A stretch of DNA of 64,000 nucleotides from Neorhizobium sp. SHOUNA12A (GCF_023006505.1 NZ_JALBGV010000003.1:62001-126000); one strand, 5' to 3'; positions 43,953 through 55,572 are shown, numbered from the stretch's first letter. Notes: generated from the letters alone by a model not told the origin. Numbers and translations: made by a program.

Positions 43953-45014
43953 ATGGCAAGTTTGCGTCTGGCCGGGCTCAAGAAGAGTTTTGGCGCGGTG
44001 GATATCATCAAGGGCGTCAACCTCGAGATCAAGGACGGCGAATTCGTGGTGTTTGTCGGGCCTTCCGGCTGCGGCAAGTCCACGCTGCTGCGGATGATCG
44101 CGGGTCTCGAAGACATATCCGGCGGCGAGCTTTATATCGGCGACCGGCTCTGCAACGAGGTGCAGCCGCGCGAGCGCGGGATCGCCATGGTATTCCAGTC
44201 CTATGCGCTTTATCCGCATATGACCGTCTACGACAACATGGGCTTCGGGCTTTCCCTGAACAAGACGCCGAAACCCGAGCTCGATGCGCGGGTGCGCGAG
44301 GCGGCCCGTATCCTGAAGATGGAGCATCTGCTGGAGCGCAAGCCGAGCCAGCTTTCCGGCGGCCAGCGCCAGCGCGTCGCCATCGGCCGGGCGATCGTGC
44401 GCAAGCCCGGTGTCTTCCTGTTCGACGAACCGCTTTCGAACCTTGACGCAGCACTTCGCGTGGACATGCGCATGGAGCTTGCCAAGCTGCATCGCGACCT
44501 GGGGGCGACGATGATCTACGTCACCCACGACCAGATCGAAGCGATGACGCTTGCCGACAAGATCGTCGTGCTCGACGGCGGCCTGGTGCAGCAGGTCGGC
44601 TCGCCGATGGAACTCTACAAGAACCCGGCAAACAAGTTCGTGGCAGGCTTTATCGGTGCGCCGAAGATGAATTTCCTGCCCGTGAAGGTGCAGTCGGTCG
44701 CCGGCGATACTGCGATGGTCGCCTCCGATACGATGTCCCCGATCCCGGTCAAGGGAAGAGGCTTTTCGGTTGGTGATCCGGCTTGGCTCGGGATCAGGCC
44801 GCAATTCCTGAAACCTGGCCCGCCGACGGACGGCGAAGGAGCTCTTCGCGGGCGCATTGCGCTGGTCGAGCGTCTGGGAACCGAGACGATCATCGCGGTC
44901 GATACCGCCGAAAACGAGCGCGTGGTCGCCGCAATCCCGGTGGATGTGGAACTGGCGTTCGGGGATGCCGCCGAGTTTCAGTTCAACCCGCAGGCTGCGC
45001 ATCTGTTTCACTGA
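43953..45014 (+). CDS. Sugar ABC importer ATP-binding protein (MalK/UgpC type)
   Basis: 353 residues. Walker [10 protein letters not shown] (about 37), Q-loop [16 protein letters not shown], signature [15 protein letters not shown], Walker [13 protein letters not shown] and switch His [13 protein letters not shown]. The C-terminal third is the OB-fold/TOBE domain ([22 protein letters not shown]) of carbohydrate importers. Preceded by GTGAGGAAGC. Drives the permeases at 39224-40922. Confidence 0.95.
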   Translation: MASLRLAGLKKSFGAVDIIKGVNLEIKDGEFVVFVGPSGCGKSTLLRMIAGLEDISGGELYIGDRLCNEVQPRERGIAMVFQSYALYPHMTVYDNMGFGLSLNKTPKPELDARVREAARILKMEHLLERKPSQLSGGQRQRVAIGRAIVRKPGVFLFDEPLSNLDAALRVDMRMELAKLHRDLGATMIYVTHDQIEAMTLADKIVVLDGGLVQQVGSPMELYKNPANKFVAGFIGAPKMNFLPVKVQSVAGDTAMVASDTMSPIPVKGRGFSVGDPAWLGIRPQFLKPGPPTDGEGALRGRIALVERLGTETIIAVDTAENERVVAAIPVDVELAFGDAAEFQFNPQAAHLFH

Positions 45015-45100
45015 TCGGGGCACAAGCCAAGCCGGGCCACGGCAATCGGCTCCAACGCGGCTCCCATACCGACTGTAATAATATTGAAGCAAGGAACGAC

Positions 45101-45829
45101 ATGAGACAGGATCTTTCCGGAAAGGTGGCCGCAGTGACCGGTGCGGCGTCGGGCATCGGCCTCGAATGCGCCCGAGCCCTGTTGGCCGAAGGCGTCAGCG
45201 TCGCACTTGTCGACAGGGCGGGCGATACGCTCGATAAGCTATGCTCTGAACTGGGGCCGAACGCCTTTCCGCTGGCGATCGATCTGACCGATTCCTCCAG
45301 CGTCGCAACGATGATGCCGCGCATCCTCGACCGGTTCGGCAAGCTCGATATCTTCCACGCCAATGCCGGCGCCTATATCGGCGGAGAGGTGGTCGAGGGC
45401 GACCCGGATGCCTGGGACCGCATGCTCAATCTCAACATCAATGCCGCCTTCCGTTCCGTCCAGGCCGTGCTGCCGCATATGGTCGAGCGCAAGACCGGCG
45501 ACATCATCATGACCAGCTCGATTGCCGGCCTGGTGCCGGTCGTCTGGGAGCCGATCTACACCGCCTCCAAACATGCGGTGCAGGCGTTCGTTCACACCGT
45601 GCGGCGCCAGGTCGCCAGACACGGCATCCGCGTCGGCGCGGTCGCACCCGGGCCTGTCATCACCGCATTGATCAGCGATTGGCCCCAGGCGAAACTCGAT
45701 GAGGCGATCGCGGCGGGAGGTTTGATGGAGGCGACGGAAGTCGCCGAAGCCGTGATGTTCATGCTCTCGAGACCCCGCAACATCACTATTCGCGATCTCG
45801 TCATTTTGCCTCTCAGCACGGATCTCTAG
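45101..45829 (+). CDS. Short-chain dehydrogenase, ribitol 2-dehydrogenase-like
   Basis: 242 residues, classical [11 protein letters not shown] cofactor motif (about 13-20), NAG in [12 protein letters not shown], catalytic Ser in [10 protein letters not shown] and YTASK giving Tyr-xxx-Lys (about 152-156). [35 protein letters not shown] resembles ribitol dehydrogenases, which make D-ribulose. The FGGY kinase starts two bases after its stop, and a ribulokinase would take that product on, so a pentitol is the likely substrate (inference). Start ATG 45101 follows AAGGAAC. Confidence 0.85.
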   Translation: MRQDLSGKVAAVTGAASGIGLECARALLAEGVSVALVDRAGDTLDKLCSELGPNAFPLAIDLTDSSSVATMMPRILDRFGKLDIFHANAGAYIGGEVVEGDPDAWDRMLNLNINAAFRSVQAVLPHMVERKTGDIIMTSSIAGLVPVVWEPIYTASKHAVQAFVHTVRRQVARHGIRVGAVAPGPVITALISDWPQAKLDEAIAAGGLMEATEVAEAVMFMLSRPRNITIRDLVILPLSTDL

Positions 45830-45831
45830 TC

Positions 45832-47469
45832 ATGACCCGCTTCTTTATCGGCATCGATGTGGGAACAGGCAGCGCGCGGGCCGGCGTGTTCGATGAAGCC
45901 GGGACGCTGCTGGCATCCGCCAAACGCCCGATCACCATCTGGCACGAGCCCGGCAATATCGTCGAGCAATCCAGCCGACAGATATGGCAGGCGGTCTGCG
46001 AGAGCGTCCGGGAAGCCGTCGGTTCTGCCCGTATCCCGCTGTCGGCGGTTGCGGGAATAGGTGTCGACGCGACCTGCTCGCTGGTCGTCGTCAACGCTGA
46101 CGGGATGCCGGTCTCGGTCAGCCCCTCGGGAGAGGCCGACCGCAATGTCATCGTCTGGATGGATCACCGCGCCGCCGGCGAGGCGGCCGAGATCAACGGC
46201 AGGCGGCACGAGGTCCTGCGTTATGTCGGGGGCAAAATTTCGCCGGAGATGGAAACGCCGAAGCTTCTCTGGCTGAAGCGCAACCTGCCACGATCGTTTG
46301 CCGATGCCGGACATTTCTTCGATCTCGCCGACTATCTGACCTTTCGCGCGACAGGATCGCTCAGCCGGTCGGCCTGCACGGTCACCTGCAAATGGACCTA
46401 TCTCGCCCATGAGAAGCGCTGGGACGGCCAGTACTTCAGGGCGATTGGCCTTGGAGAACTCGCCGACGAAGGCTTCAAGCGGATCGGAACCGACATCGTC
46501 GATCCGGGAACGCCGGTTGCAGACGGCCTGACGGAACAGGCCGCTGCCGATCTCGGCCTGAGGCCGGGAACCCCTGTCGGTGCAGGCCTGATCGACGCCC
46601 ATGCGGGCGGCATCGGCACGCTCGGCGGTCAAGATCCAGAAGGCCGCGCAGACGTTCGAAACAGGCTCGCCTATATTTTCGGGACATCCGCCTGTTCCAT
46701 GGCCTCCAGCGACAATCCCGTGTTTGTCGATGGTGTATGGGGCCCCTATTATTCGTCGATGGTCCCTGGACTGTGGTTGACCGAAGGTGGCCAGTCGGCA
46801 GCCGGCGCTGCCATCGATCACCTGGTCACGATGCACCCGGCATCCGCTGAAGCGCGCTCCAGGGCCGAAGCCGACGGGATATCGCTCGTAAGCTGGCTCG
46901 ACCGCGAAGCGACGAGACTGCGTCCAAATCTCACCCAGGCCGTCGAACTTGCCGGCACCATCCACGTCCTGCCCGAATTCATGGGCAACCGGTCGCCGCA
47001 TGCGGACCCCGATGCGCGGGCCGTCATTGCGGGGCTCGGGCTGGAAACCGATATTGCCAGCCTGATCTCGCTGTTTGTCGCCGGGCTCTGCGGCATCGGT
47101 TACGGCCTCAGGCAGCTGCTGGACAAGCTGTCACAGAACGGCATGGCCTTCGACCTGATCATCGCCAGCGGTGGTGCCGCGCAAAGTCACCTCGTGCGGC
47201 AGATCCTGGCGGACACGACAAATCTGCCGGTGGCTGTCGCCGATACGGAGGAACCGGTCCTGCTCGGCAGCGCGATGCTTGGAGCCGCCGCCGGGGGCCG
47301 ATACGGATCGCTGCAGGAAGCCATGAGCGCGATGTCACGTCTCTCGACGGTCTACAGGCCGGCCGGAGGCACGGTCCGTCAAATGCACGATCACCGATAC
47401 CGCGCTTTTGGTCGGCTTCAGGAGATGGAACGGCAGATACGGTCAGATCGCAGAACGCTATCGTCTTGA
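45832..47469 (+). CDS. FGGY-family carbohydrate kinase, ribulokinase-like
   Basis: 545 residues. The N-terminal phosphate motif is FFIGIDVGTGSARAGVFDEAG. VIVWMDHRAAGEA (about 105) and GAGLIDAHAGGIGTLGG (about 245) line the sugar site, and the C-terminal ATPase half has GLCGIGYGLRQLLD and IIASGGAAQSHLVRQILAD. This length and pattern fit the FGGY branch that phosphorylates D-ribulose or related ketoses. Last gene of the LacI operon, two bases after the SDR. D-Ribulose 5-phosphate would feed the pentose phosphate pathway. The 5-carbon assignment rests on family and neighbour. Confidence 0.9.
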   Translation: MTRFFIGIDVGTGSARAGVFDEAGTLLASAKRPITIWHEPGNIVEQSSRQIWQAVCESVREAVGSARIPLSAVAGIGVDATCSLVVVNADGMPVSVSPSGEADRNVIVWMDHRAAGEAAEINGRRHEVLRYVGGKISPEMETPKLLWLKRNLPRSFADAGHFFDLADYLTFRATGSLSRSACTVTCKWTYLAHEKRWDGQYFRAIGLGELADEGFKRIGTDIVDPGTPVADGLTEQAAADLGLRPGTPVGAGLIDAHAGGIGTLGGQDPEGRADVRNRLAYIFGTSACSMASSDNPVFVDGVWGPYYSSMVPGLWLTEGGQSAAGAAIDHLVTMHPASAEARSRAEADGISLVSWLDREATRLRPNLTQAVELAGTIHVLPEFMGNRSPHADPDARAVIAGLGLETDIASLISLFVAGLCGIGYGLRQLLDKLSQNGMAFDLIIASGGAAQSHLVRQILADTTNLPVAVADTEEPVLLGSAMLGAAAGGRYGSLQEAMSAMSRLSTVYRPAGGTVRQMHDHRYRAFGRLQEMERQIRSDRRTLSS

Positions 47470-47530
47470 GAGATCTGGACTGAGGGCTCGCTTCCAGCTC
47501 CACATGACATTGATAGCGCAGTGGCGTCGC

Positions 47531-48256
47531 CTAGCTCTCTCCGCCGGGTGTAAACCGGGCGACCAATGCGTGCCGGTCGCCCGGATAGGTGAAGCGCACG
47601 AATGTTACCGGACCGGTGCTGCCCCAGGTCCGTCGTTCGATGGCCAGACAGGCCGCGTTCCTGGAAATGTCGAGCCTCTTTGCGACCTCCGCGCCGGCCG
47701 ACTGGGCATAGATCCGATGTTCCGCTGTGCTCCACGGGATCTGGCTGATGAGCCAGGTCCCCGGCGCCGACTTCGAAAAATCCTCGCTCTCCGCTTCGGG
47801 CACGGTCGTCAGGTTGATCAGCCGCTCCTCAAGGCAGAACGGCCGTTCGCCGGCATGGTGAAGGCAGACGAGATCGAGGACCGAGGCCGTTTCCGAAAGC
47901 TCCAGATGTTGCCGGTCTAGGGGGGTTGCTTCGCGTCGAACCCGATTTTCCAGCCGGTAGGAATAGGCAAGCTTAAGGGAGCGGACCTCCGCCTCGATAC
48001 TATGGATTTCGAGCACCGCGGCCTGCGTCACCGGTTGCGCCACGAAACTGCCGGACTTCTTGCGCCGCTCGATCAGCCCAGCCCTCGCCAGATGCGTCAG
48101 CACCTTGTTGGCGGTCATCCGCGAGCAGCCGTATTGTACGGCAAGGTCGACCTCGAAAGGCAGGCGATACCCGGGAGGCCATTCGCCGGAAACGATCCGT
48201 CCCTCTATGTCGCTCAAAATGCGATGATGGAGGGTAGCTTCCTTGCCATTCGTCAT
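47531..48256 (-). CDS. hutC: Histidine utilisation repressor HutC (GntR family)
   Basis: 241 residues. Winged helix at 10-75 (ILSDIEGRIVSGEWPPGYRLPFEVDLAVQYGCSRMTANKVLTHLARAGLIERRKKSGSFV) and a UTRA ligand domain after it (CLHHAGERPFCLEERLINLTTVPEAESEDFSKSAPGTWLISQIPWSTAEHRIYAQ). HutC senses urocanate and represses hut genes. Start ATG 48256 overlaps the hutF stop by four bases, so it is made from the hutF message. Its operator is probably the palindrome at 49657-49668. Confidence 0.95.
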   Translation of the reverse strand: MTNGKEATLHHRILSDIEGRIVSGEWPPGYRLPFEVDLAVQYGCSRMTANKVLTHLARAGLIERRKKSGSFVAQPVTQAAVLEIHSIEAEVRSLKLAYSYRLENRVRREATPLDRQHLELSETASVLDLVCLHHAGERPFCLEERLINLTTVPEAESEDFSKSAPGTWLISQIPWSTAEHRIYAQSAGAEVAKRLDISRNAACLAIERRTWGSTGPVTFVRFTYPGDRHALVARFTPGGES

Positions 48257-49599
48257 GCTGTCAGCAATTCCTGCATTACCATCCTGAACCGGCGGCCGAT
48301 CGCGTCCCGCTGGACATGTCGCCCGCCTTCGACCTGCTTGCGGCCAAGCGCCCAGACGCAATCCACGGCAATGCCGCCCGCAAATATCCAATGATCGAGA
48401 ATCTGATCGGCAGCAAGATAGGGAACTTCATTGACGTCGAGCGAGACGATATCGGCGTAATTGCCAGCTACCAAGCCGGCAGTCGCATCGAGGGCCGTCG
48501 CGCCGCCCGACAGCGCCGTCTCGAATAGCCGCCGACCCGTCGAACCTTCCGGCTGCGCAAGGACGTTGCGCTTCTTCAAGCCGAGGCGCTGGGAATATTC
48601 GAGCTGACGCAGCTCCTGCGCCACGGAAATCAGTAGGTTCGAATCCGAGCCGATGCCGAAGCGGCCCTTCTGCGCGACAAAGTCTTCGCCGGGAAAGATG
48701 CCGTCGCCGAGATTGGCTTCGGTGATCGGGCAAAGCCCGGCGATCGCGCCGCTGTCCGCCATGCGGCGGGTTTCATCCTCTGTCATATGCGTCGCGTGGA
48801 TGAGACACCAGCGTTCGGTCACCGGCATGTTTGCGAGCAGCCAGTCGACGGGCCGGGCGCCGGACCAGGCAAGGCAGTCCTCGACCTCCTTCACCTGTTC
48901 GGCGATGTGGATATGCACAGGCCCTTCGCCTGCCATCTGCACGACCTCATGGAGTTCCTGCGGAATTACTGCGCGGAGGCTATGGGGCGCGACGCCAAGT
49001 TTGGCGCCGGGCATGGCCGCAGTCAGGCGACGGCAACCTTCCATCGTCTTGGCGAAATCCTCGACAGAATGGATGAAACGGCGCTGGCCTTCGATCGGCG
49101 AAACGCCGCCGAAGCCGGAATGCGCATAGAAGACCGGCAGGAGGGTCAGGCCGATTCCCGCCTCCGCACTCGCCGCGCCGATGCGCTCGGCCATCTCGGC
49201 GATATTGGCGTAGTGGCCGCCATCCCTGTCGTGGTGGAGATAGTGGAATTCCCCCACCCGCGAAAAGCCGGCTTCCAGCATTTCCATATAGAGCTGTGAG
49301 GCAACGGCCTCGACCTGTTCCGGGGTGATCGACAGCGCAAACCTGTACATCAGCGTCCGCCAGCTCCAGAAACTGTCGTCGCCGGGGCCTCGAACTTCCG
49401 TGAGACCCGCCATGGCGCGCTGGAAGGCATGGCTGTGCAGGTTCGGCATCGCAGGCACCAGGACTTTGTGACGCTCGTCTTCGGTCGCCGCCTCGATGCC
49501 GACCTCCACTCCCGCAAGTCGGCCTGCCTCGATCGTCAACCTTACATTCTGCTGCCAGCCTTCCGGCAGAAGAGCCAATTGCGCATGAAGCGTGGCCAT
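48253..49599 (-). CDS. hutF: Formimidoylglutamate deiminase
   Basis: 448 residues, amidohydrolase fold. Metal site His pair in [16 protein letters not shown] (about 56-60), then [26 protein letters not shown] and the Asp in [16 protein letters not shown]. It converts N-formimidoyl-L-glutamate to N-formyl-L-glutamate and ammonia, which HutG then splits. This is the five-enzyme histidine route of pseudomonads and rhizobia. ATG 49599 follows the GGAAGGGC region; an upstream ATG would add 23 basic residues absent from the family. Confidence 0.95.
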   Translation of the reverse strand: MATLHAQLALLPEGWQQNVRLTIEAGRLAGVEVGIEAATEDERHKVLVPAMPNLHSHAFQRAMAGLTEVRGPGDDSFWSWRTLMYRFALSITPEQVEAVASQLYMEMLEAGFSRVGEFHYLHHDRDGGHYANIAEMAERIGAASAEAGIGLTLLPVFYAHSGFGGVSPIEGQRRFIHSVEDFAKTMEGCRRLTAAMPGAKLGVAPHSLRAVIPQELHEVVQMAGEGPVHIHIAEQVKEVEDCLAWSGARPVDWLLANMPVTERWCLIHATHMTEDETRRMADSGAIAGLCPITEANLGDGIFPGEDFVAQKGRFGIGSDSNLLISVAQELRQLEYSQRLGLKKRNVLAQPEGSTGRRLFETALSGGATALDATAGLVAGNYADIVSLDVNEVPYLAADQILDHWIFAGGIAVDCVWALGRKQVEGGRHVQRDAIGRRFRMVMQELLTA

Positions 49600-49656
49600 G
49601 GACGCCCTTCCCTTTTCCTTGCGGAGACCAAATTTCTTCTTGTCACTCGGATTATT

Positions 49657-49668
49657 ATGTATATACAT
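49657..49668. promoter_or_regulatory. Perfect palindrome ATGTATATACAT, probable HutC operator
   Basis: It contains GTATATAC, matching the GT-N-TA-N-AC core bound by HutC-subfamily GntR proteins. It lies between divergent hutF (58 bases) and hutI (30 bases), so one site can control both operons. Confidence 0.8.
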
Positions 49669-49697
49669 GTTCGCTCATAAGGAAAGGCGAAAAGCTT

Positions 49698-50951
49698 ATG
49701 GATGGGGAAGATTCTTCAAAATCTGCAGCAGGCTCCACGTCGCTTTGGCACAATGCGCGGATCGCCACTTTTGCTCCCTCGGCATCCGGTTTCGGCATAA
49801 TCGAAGCCGGTGCGATCGCCGTGCGCGATGGGCGGATAGCTTTCGTCGGCGCATTCGCCGACCTGCCTGCCGATTTTGAGAAATCTGAACACAAAACCGA
49901 TTGCGGCGGGCGGTGGATCACCGCGGCCCTGATCGACTGCCATACCCATCTGGTATTCGGCGGCGACCGCGCGATGGAATTCGAAATGCGCCTGGCGGGA
50001 TCGACCTACGAGGAGATCGCACGGGCCGGCGGCGGCATCATCTCCTCTGTGAAGGCAACCAATGCCCTCTCGGAAGACGAGCTCCTTGAGCAAGCGCTCC
50101 GCAGGCTGGACACGCTTCTGGCCGAGGGCCTCTGCACGGTCGAGATCAAATCCGGCTATGCGCTGAATATCGAAGGCGAGCTGAAAATACTGCGGGTTGC
50201 CCGCCGCCTCGCCGAAGTCAGGCCGGTGCGGATCGTCACGAGCTGGCTTGCCGCGCACGCGACACCGCCGGACTACAAGGGCCGTAACGGCGATTACATC
50301 ACCGACGTGGTCCTGCCGGGCCTTGAGGCGGCGCATACGCAAGGGCTCGTCGATGCGGTCGACGGTTTCTGTGAAGGCATTGCCTTCTCGCCCGCCGAAA
50401 TCGCCCGGGTTTTCGACAAGGCGAAGGCGCTTGGCCTTCCCGTCAAGCTGCACGCGGAACAGCTCTCCGATCTTGGCGGCGCGCGCCTCGCCGCCTCCTA
50501 TGGCGCATTGTCAGCCGATCATCTCGAATATCTTTCGGCGGCGGATGCCAGGGCGATGGCGCAGGCAGGTACGGTCGCCGTGCTGCTGCCGGGCGCCTTC
50601 TATACGCTTCGCGAAAAGCAGGCACCGCCCGTCCAGGCGCTGCGCGATGCCGGCACCCGTATCGCGCTGGCGACCGACAGCAATCCCGGCACCTCGCCGC
50701 TGACCTCGCTGCTGATGACCATGAACATGGGCGCGACGCTGTTCGGTCTGACGGTCGAGGAATGCCTTGCCGGCGTCACGCGGGAAGCCGCCCGCGCCCT
50801 CGGTCTCCAGGCTGAAACAGGCACGCTCGAAGCTGGGAAATCCGCCGACTTCGCGATCTGGGATATCGAACGGCCGGCGGAGCTTGTCTATCGCATCGGC
50901 TTCAATCCGCTGCAGACGCGGATATTCAAGGGCGAGAGGGTCTCCGCATGA
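49698..50951 (+). CDS. hutI: Imidazolonepropionase
   Basis: 417 residues, amidohydrolase superfamily. [19 protein letters not shown] (about 82) supplies the first metal His pair; [49 protein letters not shown] and [14 protein letters not shown] complete the site. Opens the imidazolone ring to N-formimidoyl-L-glutamate. The stop overlaps hutH by four bases. The first 20 residues are more polar than usual; ATG 49698 is the first start after the operator. Confidence 0.97.
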   Translation: MDGEDSSKSAAGSTSLWHNARIATFAPSASGFGIIEAGAIAVRDGRIAFVGAFADLPADFEKSEHKTDCGGRWITAALIDCHTHLVFGGDRAMEFEMRLAGSTYEEIARAGGGIISSVKATNALSEDELLEQALRRLDTLLAEGLCTVEIKSGYALNIEGELKILRVARRLAEVRPVRIVTSWLAAHATPPDYKGRNGDYITDVVLPGLEAAHTQGLVDAVDGFCEGIAFSPAEIARVFDKAKALGLPVKLHAEQLSDLGGARLAASYGALSADHLEYLSAADARAMAQAGTVAVLLPGAFYTLREKQAPPVQALRDAGTRIALATDSNPGTSPLTSLLMTMNMGATLFGLTVEECLAGVTREAARALGLQAETGTLEAGKSADFAIWDIERPAELVYRIGFNPLQTRIFKGERVSA

Positions 50952-52483
50952 GCATCGTTCTGACACCCGGCTCAGTGAGCCTTCGCGAGCTCCAGGACAT
51001 CTACTGGAACGGCACACCGGCTCGGATAGATCCTGCGTTCGACGCCGGCATTGAGAAGGCCGCCGCCCGGATCGCCCAGATCGCCGCCGGCAATGAACCG
51101 GTCTACGGCATCAACACCGGCTTCGGAAAACTGGCCTCGATCAAGATCGAAAGTGCCGATGTCGCGACGCTCCAGCGCAATCTGATCCTGTCGCATTGCT
51201 GCGGTGTCGGCGCCCCGCTTGCCGAAAATATCGTTCGCCTGATCATGGCGCTGAAACTGATTTCGCTTGGGCGCGGCGCCTCCGGCGTCCGGCTCGAACT
51301 GGTGCGCCTGATCGAGGCGATGCTGGAAAAGGGCGTGATCCCGCTCATTCCGGAAAAAGGCTCGGTCGGCGCGTCCGGCGATCTGGCGCCGCTTGCGCAT
51401 ATGGCGGCCGTGATGATGGGCGAAGGCGAGGCCTTTTATCAGGGCACATTGCTGCCGGCTGCCGAGGCCCTTGCGAAAGCCGGATTGAAACCGGTCGTGC
51501 TGGCCGCCAAGGAAGGCCTTGCCCTGATCAACGGCACCCAGACCTCCACGGCTCTGGCACTGGCCGGCCTGTTCCGCGCCCACCGTGCTGCCCAGACAGC
51601 GCTGGTGACCGGCGCGATGTCGACGGATGCCGCCATGGGCTCCTCCGCACCTTTCCATCCGGATATCCACACACTTCGCGGCCACAAGGGCCAGATCGAT
51701 GCTGCCGCGGCTCTGCGCGCGCTATTGTCGGGCTCGGTCATCCGCGAAAGCCATCTGCAGGGCGACGAACGGGTGCAGGATCCCTATTGCATCCGCTGCC
51801 AGCCGCAGGTGGATGGCGCCTGCCTCGATCTGCTGCGATCGGTCGCCCGCACGCTCGAGATCGAAGCCAATGCGGTAACCGACAATCCGCTGGTGCTTTC
51901 GGATGACACCGTCGTTTCCGGTGGCAATTTCCACGCCGAGCCGGTGGCCTTTGCCGCCGACCAGATCGCGCTTGCCGTCTGCGAAATCGGCGCGATCGCC
52001 CAGCGCCGAATTGCGCTGCTGGTGGACCCGGCCCTCTCCTATGGACTGCCGGCGTTTCTTGCGAAAAAGCCGGGGCTCAATTCCGGGCTGATGATCGCGG
52101 AAGTCACGTCCGCCGCCCTGATGTCGGAAAACAAGCAGATGTCGCATCCGGCCTCGGTCGATTCGACGCCAACTTCCGCCAATCAGGAAGACCACGTTTC
52201 GATGGCCTGCCATGGCGCGCGCCGGCTTCTGCAGATGACCGACAACCTTGCAACCATCATCGGCATCGAGGCGCTGACGGCGGCACAGGGCGTGGAACTG
52301 CGCAAGCCGCTGACGACCAGCCCTGAACTCCAGAAGGTGATCGCCACCATCCGCTCCGCCGTTCCGAGCCTGGAAGAGGATCGCTACATGGCAAACGACC
52401 TCAAGGCGGCGACAGATCTCGTCGCTTCAGGCGCGCTCGCCGCGTCCGTTTCAGCGGACATCCTGCCGGTCCTGGAGGCGTAA
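50948..52483 (+). CDS. hutH: Histidine ammonia-lyase
   Basis: 511 residues. The Ala-Ser-Gly triplet that cyclises to the MIO cofactor is at 142-144 in [26 protein letters not shown] (about 53), [27 protein letters not shown] and [12 protein letters not shown] are standard. Removes ammonia from L-histidine to give urocanate, the HutC inducer. Its TAA is followed at once by the hutG ATG. Confidence 0.98.
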   Translation: MSIVLTPGSVSLRELQDIYWNGTPARIDPAFDAGIEKAAARIAQIAAGNEPVYGINTGFGKLASIKIESADVATLQRNLILSHCCGVGAPLAENIVRLIMALKLISLGRGASGVRLELVRLIEAMLEKGVIPLIPEKGSVGASGDLAPLAHMAAVMMGEGEAFYQGTLLPAAEALAKAGLKPVVLAAKEGLALINGTQTSTALALAGLFRAHRAAQTALVTGAMSTDAAMGSSAPFHPDIHTLRGHKGQIDAAAALRALLSGSVIRESHLQGDERVQDPYCIRCQPQVDGACLDLLRSVARTLEIEANAVTDNPLVLSDDTVVSGGNFHAEPVAFAADQIALAVCEIGAIAQRRIALLVDPALSYGLPAFLAKKPGLNSGLMIAEVTSAALMSENKQMSHPASVDSTPTSANQEDHVSMACHGARRLLQMTDNLATIIGIEALTAAQGVELRKPLTTSPELQKVIATIRSAVPSLEEDRYMANDLKAATDLVASGALAASVSADILPVLEA

Positions 52484-53302
52484 ATGGCTATTGTCGAAAC
52501 CAGACAAGGCGCCTCCCCCGTCATTCTCGGCTTTCCGCATACCGGAACCGACGTGCCCCAGCCGATCTGGGAGCGGCTGAACGACAACGGCCGCCTGCTC
52601 GCCGATACCGACTGGCATATCCATCAGCTCTATGACGGATTTCTGGCGGATGCGACGACGGTGCGAGCCACGTTCCACCGCTACGTGATCGACGCCAACC
52701 GCGATCCGCAAGGCGCCAGCCTCTATCCCGGCCAGAACACCACCGGCCTGATCCCGGAGACGGATTTCGACGGCAAGAGCATCTGGAAACAGGGCGCCGC
52801 GCCGACCGAGGCCGACACCACTGAGCGGCTGCGCGATTTCCATGCGCCCTATCACGCGGCGCTTGCAGCCGAAATCGAACGGGTCAAATCCATCCACGGC
52901 ATTGCGGTGCTCTACGATTGTCACTCGATCCGCTCACACATTCCGTTCCTGTTCGAAGGCACCCTGCCTGACCTCAACATCGGCACGGACATGGGCCAAA
53001 CCTGCGCCCCGGCAATCGAACAGGCGGCGCTCGATGTGGCAACTGCGGCTTCGGGCTACACTAGCATTCTGAACGGTCGCTTCAAGGGCGGCTGGACGAC
53101 ACGGTTTTACGGCAAGCCGGAAACCGGCGTCCATGCCATCCAGATGGAACTTGCCCAGTCCACCCATCTCGCGGCGGAGGCCCTGCCCTTTGCCTATGAT
53201 CCGGCCAAGGCAGAGCAGCTGCGGGTCCATCTGAAAAATATCCTGACGCGGATCGAGCGGATCGCGCTCGGCCTCGCGTCGCAGAAAAACAACAACCGAT
53301 AA
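52484..53302 (+). CDS. hutG: N-formylglutamate deformylase/amidohydrolase
   Basis: 272 residues. The N-formylglutamate amidohydrolase pattern is visible: [13 protein letters not shown] near the start, [44 protein letters not shown] and [19 protein letters not shown], whose His residues bind zinc. Releases formate and L-glutamate, finishing the route begun by HutF. This is not the arginase-like formiminoglutamase used in the four-step route. Confidence 0.95.
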   Translation: MAIVETRQGASPVILGFPHTGTDVPQPIWERLNDNGRLLADTDWHIHQLYDGFLADATTVRATFHRYVIDANRDPQGASLYPGQNTTGLIPETDFDGKSIWKQGAAPTEADTTERLRDFHAPYHAALAAEIERVKSIHGIAVLYDCHSIRSHIPFLFEGTLPDLNIGTDMGQTCAPAIEQAALDVATAASGYTSILNGRFKGGWTTRFYGKPETGVHAIQMELAQSTHLAAEALPFAYDPAKAEQLRVHLKNILTRIERIALGLASQKNNNR

Positions 53303-53315
53303 AGGGAACGTTCCG

Positions 53316-54989
53316 ATGACCAATCCCCGCCACAATATCCGCGAAATCCGCGCCCCGCGCGGCAACCAGCTCAACGCCAAAAGCTGGATGACGGAAGCGC
53401 CCCTGCGGATGCTGATGAACAATCTCGATCCCGACGTGGCGGAAAACCCCAATGAACTGGTCGTTTATGGCGGCATCGGACGCGCTGCCCGTACCTGGGA
53501 CGATTTCGACCGGATCGTTGCAACGCTGAAGACGCTGACGGAGGAAGAAACGCTTCTGGTGCAGTCCGGCAAGCCGGTCGGCGTGTTCCGCACCCACAAG
53601 GACGCCCCACGCGTGCTGATCGCCAACTCGAACCTCGTGCCCCATTGGGCGACCTGGGACCATTTCAACGAGCTCGATAAGAAGGGGCTGGCCATGTATG
53701 GCCAGATGACCGCCGGTTCGTGGATCTATATCGGCACCCAGGGCATCGTGCAGGGCACTTACGAGACGTTCGTGGAAGCCGGACGCCAGCATTATGGCGG
53801 CAACCTCAAAGGAAAATGGATCCTGACCGGCGGTCTCGGCGGCATGGGTGGCGCCCAGCCGCTTGCCGCCGTCATGGCCGGCGCCTGCTGCCTGGCCGTC
53901 GAGTGCAATCCCGACAGTATCGATTTTCGGCTGCGCACCCGCTATGTCGACGCGAAAGCGGAAACGCTCGACGAGGCCATGGAGATGATCACCCGCTGGA
54001 CGGCAGCCGGCGAGGCAAAATCCGTCGGCCTGCTCGGCAATGCGGCGGAAATCCTCCCCGAGATGGTCCGTCGCGGCATTCGTCCGGACATGGTCACCGA
54101 TCAGACCTCCGCCCATGACCCGATCAACGGCTACCTGCCGAAGGGCTGGACGATCGCCGAATGGAAAGCGAAACGCGAGACCGATCCGAAGGCGGTGGAA
54201 AAAGCCGCCCGCGCGTCGATGCGCGAACATGTGGAGGCGATGATTGCCTTCTGGAACGCCGGCATCCCGACGCTCGACTACGGCAACAACATCCGCCAGG
54301 TCGCCAAGGACGAGGGGCTGGAAAACGCCTTCGCTTTCCCCGGCTTCGTGCCGGCCTATATCCGTCCGCTGTTCTGCCGCGGCATCGGGCCGTTCCGCTG
54401 GGCAGCCCTTTCCGGCGATCCGGAAGACATCTATCGCACCGATGCCAAGGTGAAGGAACTGCTGCCGGACAACGCGCATCTCCACAACTGGCTCGACATG
54501 GCGCGCGAGCGGATTTCCTTCCAGGGCCTGCCGGCGCGCATCTGCTGGGTGGGCCTGGGCGTGCGCCACAAGCTCGGCCTCGCCTTCAACGAGATGGTCC
54601 GCAACGGTGAGCTGAAAGCGCCGATCGTGATCGGCCGCGACCATCTGGACTCCGGATCGGTCGCCTCTCCCAATCGGGAGACGGAAGCGATGAAGGACGG
54701 CTCGGATGCGGTGTCCGACTGGCCGCTGCTGAACGCGCTCCTGAACACGGCCTCCGGTGCCACCTGGGTGTCACTGCATCACGGCGGCGGCGTCGGCATG
54801 GGTTATTCGCAGCATTCCGGCATGGTCATCTGCTGCGACGGCAGCGAGGACGCCGACCGCCGGATCGAACGCGTGCTCTGGAACGACCCCGCCACCGGCG
54901 TCATGCGCCATGCGGATGCGGGCTACGAGATCGCCGTGGATTGCGCCAAGGAAAACGGACTGCGCCTGCCCGGCATCCTCGGGAAGTGA
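53316..54989 (+). CDS. hutU: Urocanate hydratase
   Basis: 557 residues, the standard length. It begins [43 protein letters not shown], has the NAD-binding [33 protein letters not shown] and a C-terminal [20 protein letters not shown]. Converts urocanate to imidazolonepropionate with NAD as an electrophile. AAAGGGAACG precedes the ATG. Confidence 0.98.
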   Translation: MTNPRHNIREIRAPRGNQLNAKSWMTEAPLRMLMNNLDPDVAENPNELVVYGGIGRAARTWDDFDRIVATLKTLTEEETLLVQSGKPVGVFRTHKDAPRVLIANSNLVPHWATWDHFNELDKKGLAMYGQMTAGSWIYIGTQGIVQGTYETFVEAGRQHYGGNLKGKWILTGGLGGMGGAQPLAAVMAGACCLAVECNPDSIDFRLRTRYVDAKAETLDEAMEMITRWTAAGEAKSVGLLGNAAEILPEMVRRGIRPDMVTDQTSAHDPINGYLPKGWTIAEWKAKRETDPKAVEKAARASMREHVEAMIAFWNAGIPTLDYGNNIRQVAKDEGLENAFAFPGFVPAYIRPLFCRGIGPFRWAALSGDPEDIYRTDAKVKELLPDNAHLHNWLDMARERISFQGLPARICWVGLGVRHKLGLAFNEMVRNGELKAPIVIGRDHLDSGSVASPNRETEAMKDGSDAVSDWPLLNALLNTASGATWVSLHHGGGVGMGYSQHSGMVICCDGSEDADRRIERVLWNDPATGVMRHADAGYEIAVDCAKENGLRLPGILGK

Positions 54990-54993
54990 ACCC

Positions 54994-55572
54994 ATGAAAA
55001 TCCTGCGCGCCTCCGACCACAAGCGAATGCCGTGGAAGAACGGCGGCGGTGAGACGGTGGAGATCGCCGTCTTTCCCGCCGGCGCATCGATCGAGGATTT
55101 CGACTGGCGCATCAGCTTGGCGACCGTCGCCTCCGACGGACCGTTCTCGATCTTTCCGGGCGTGGACAGAACCCTGTCGATCCTCTCCGGCGCGGGCATG
55201 GAGCTGACGATCGATGGCGGCGAGCCCCTGATCCTCGATCTCGATTCCGAGCCCTGCCCATTTCCGGCCGACAAACCGGCTTCGGCAAGGCTTGCGAACG
55301 GCATCGTAACCGACCTCAACATTATGACGCGGCGCGGTCGGTTTTCCCACCGTATCATCAGGCAGCCGACGCCGGTTTCGCTGCCGCCATCCCCATCTTT
55401 GAGGTTCATTCTTGCGACCGGAAAACACGCGATTGCGTTCGGGTCGGAGAAAGCTGACCTCGGGCCCTTTGACTGCTTGGCCCTTGAGTCCGACGGCGCC
55501 GGCAACTTCGTTGTCTCAGGGGGCAAAGATGTTTTCCTGATAGAACTGTATCCCGAAGTCGGAGATGAGTGA
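54994..55572 (+). CDS. hutD: HutD-family protein
   Basis: 192 residues, cupin-like. Opening ILRASDHKRMPWKNGGGETVEIAVFP and DFDWRISLATVASDGPFSIFPGVDRTLSILSGAGMELTI are the HutD signature; FDCLALE is near the end. HutD is thought to bind a hut intermediate and moderate flux or regulation rather than catalyse a main step. It follows hutU by four bases and ends the hutIHGUD operon, convergent with the AraC-type gene. Confidence 0.93.
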   Translation: MKILRASDHKRMPWKNGGGETVEIAVFPAGASIEDFDWRISLATVASDGPFSIFPGVDRTLSILSGAGMELTIDGGEPLILDLDSEPCPFPADKPASARLANGIVTDLNIMTRRGRFSHRIIRQPTPVSLPPSPSLRFILATGKHAIAFGSEKADLGPFDCLALESDGAGNFVVSGGKDVFLIELYPEVGDE

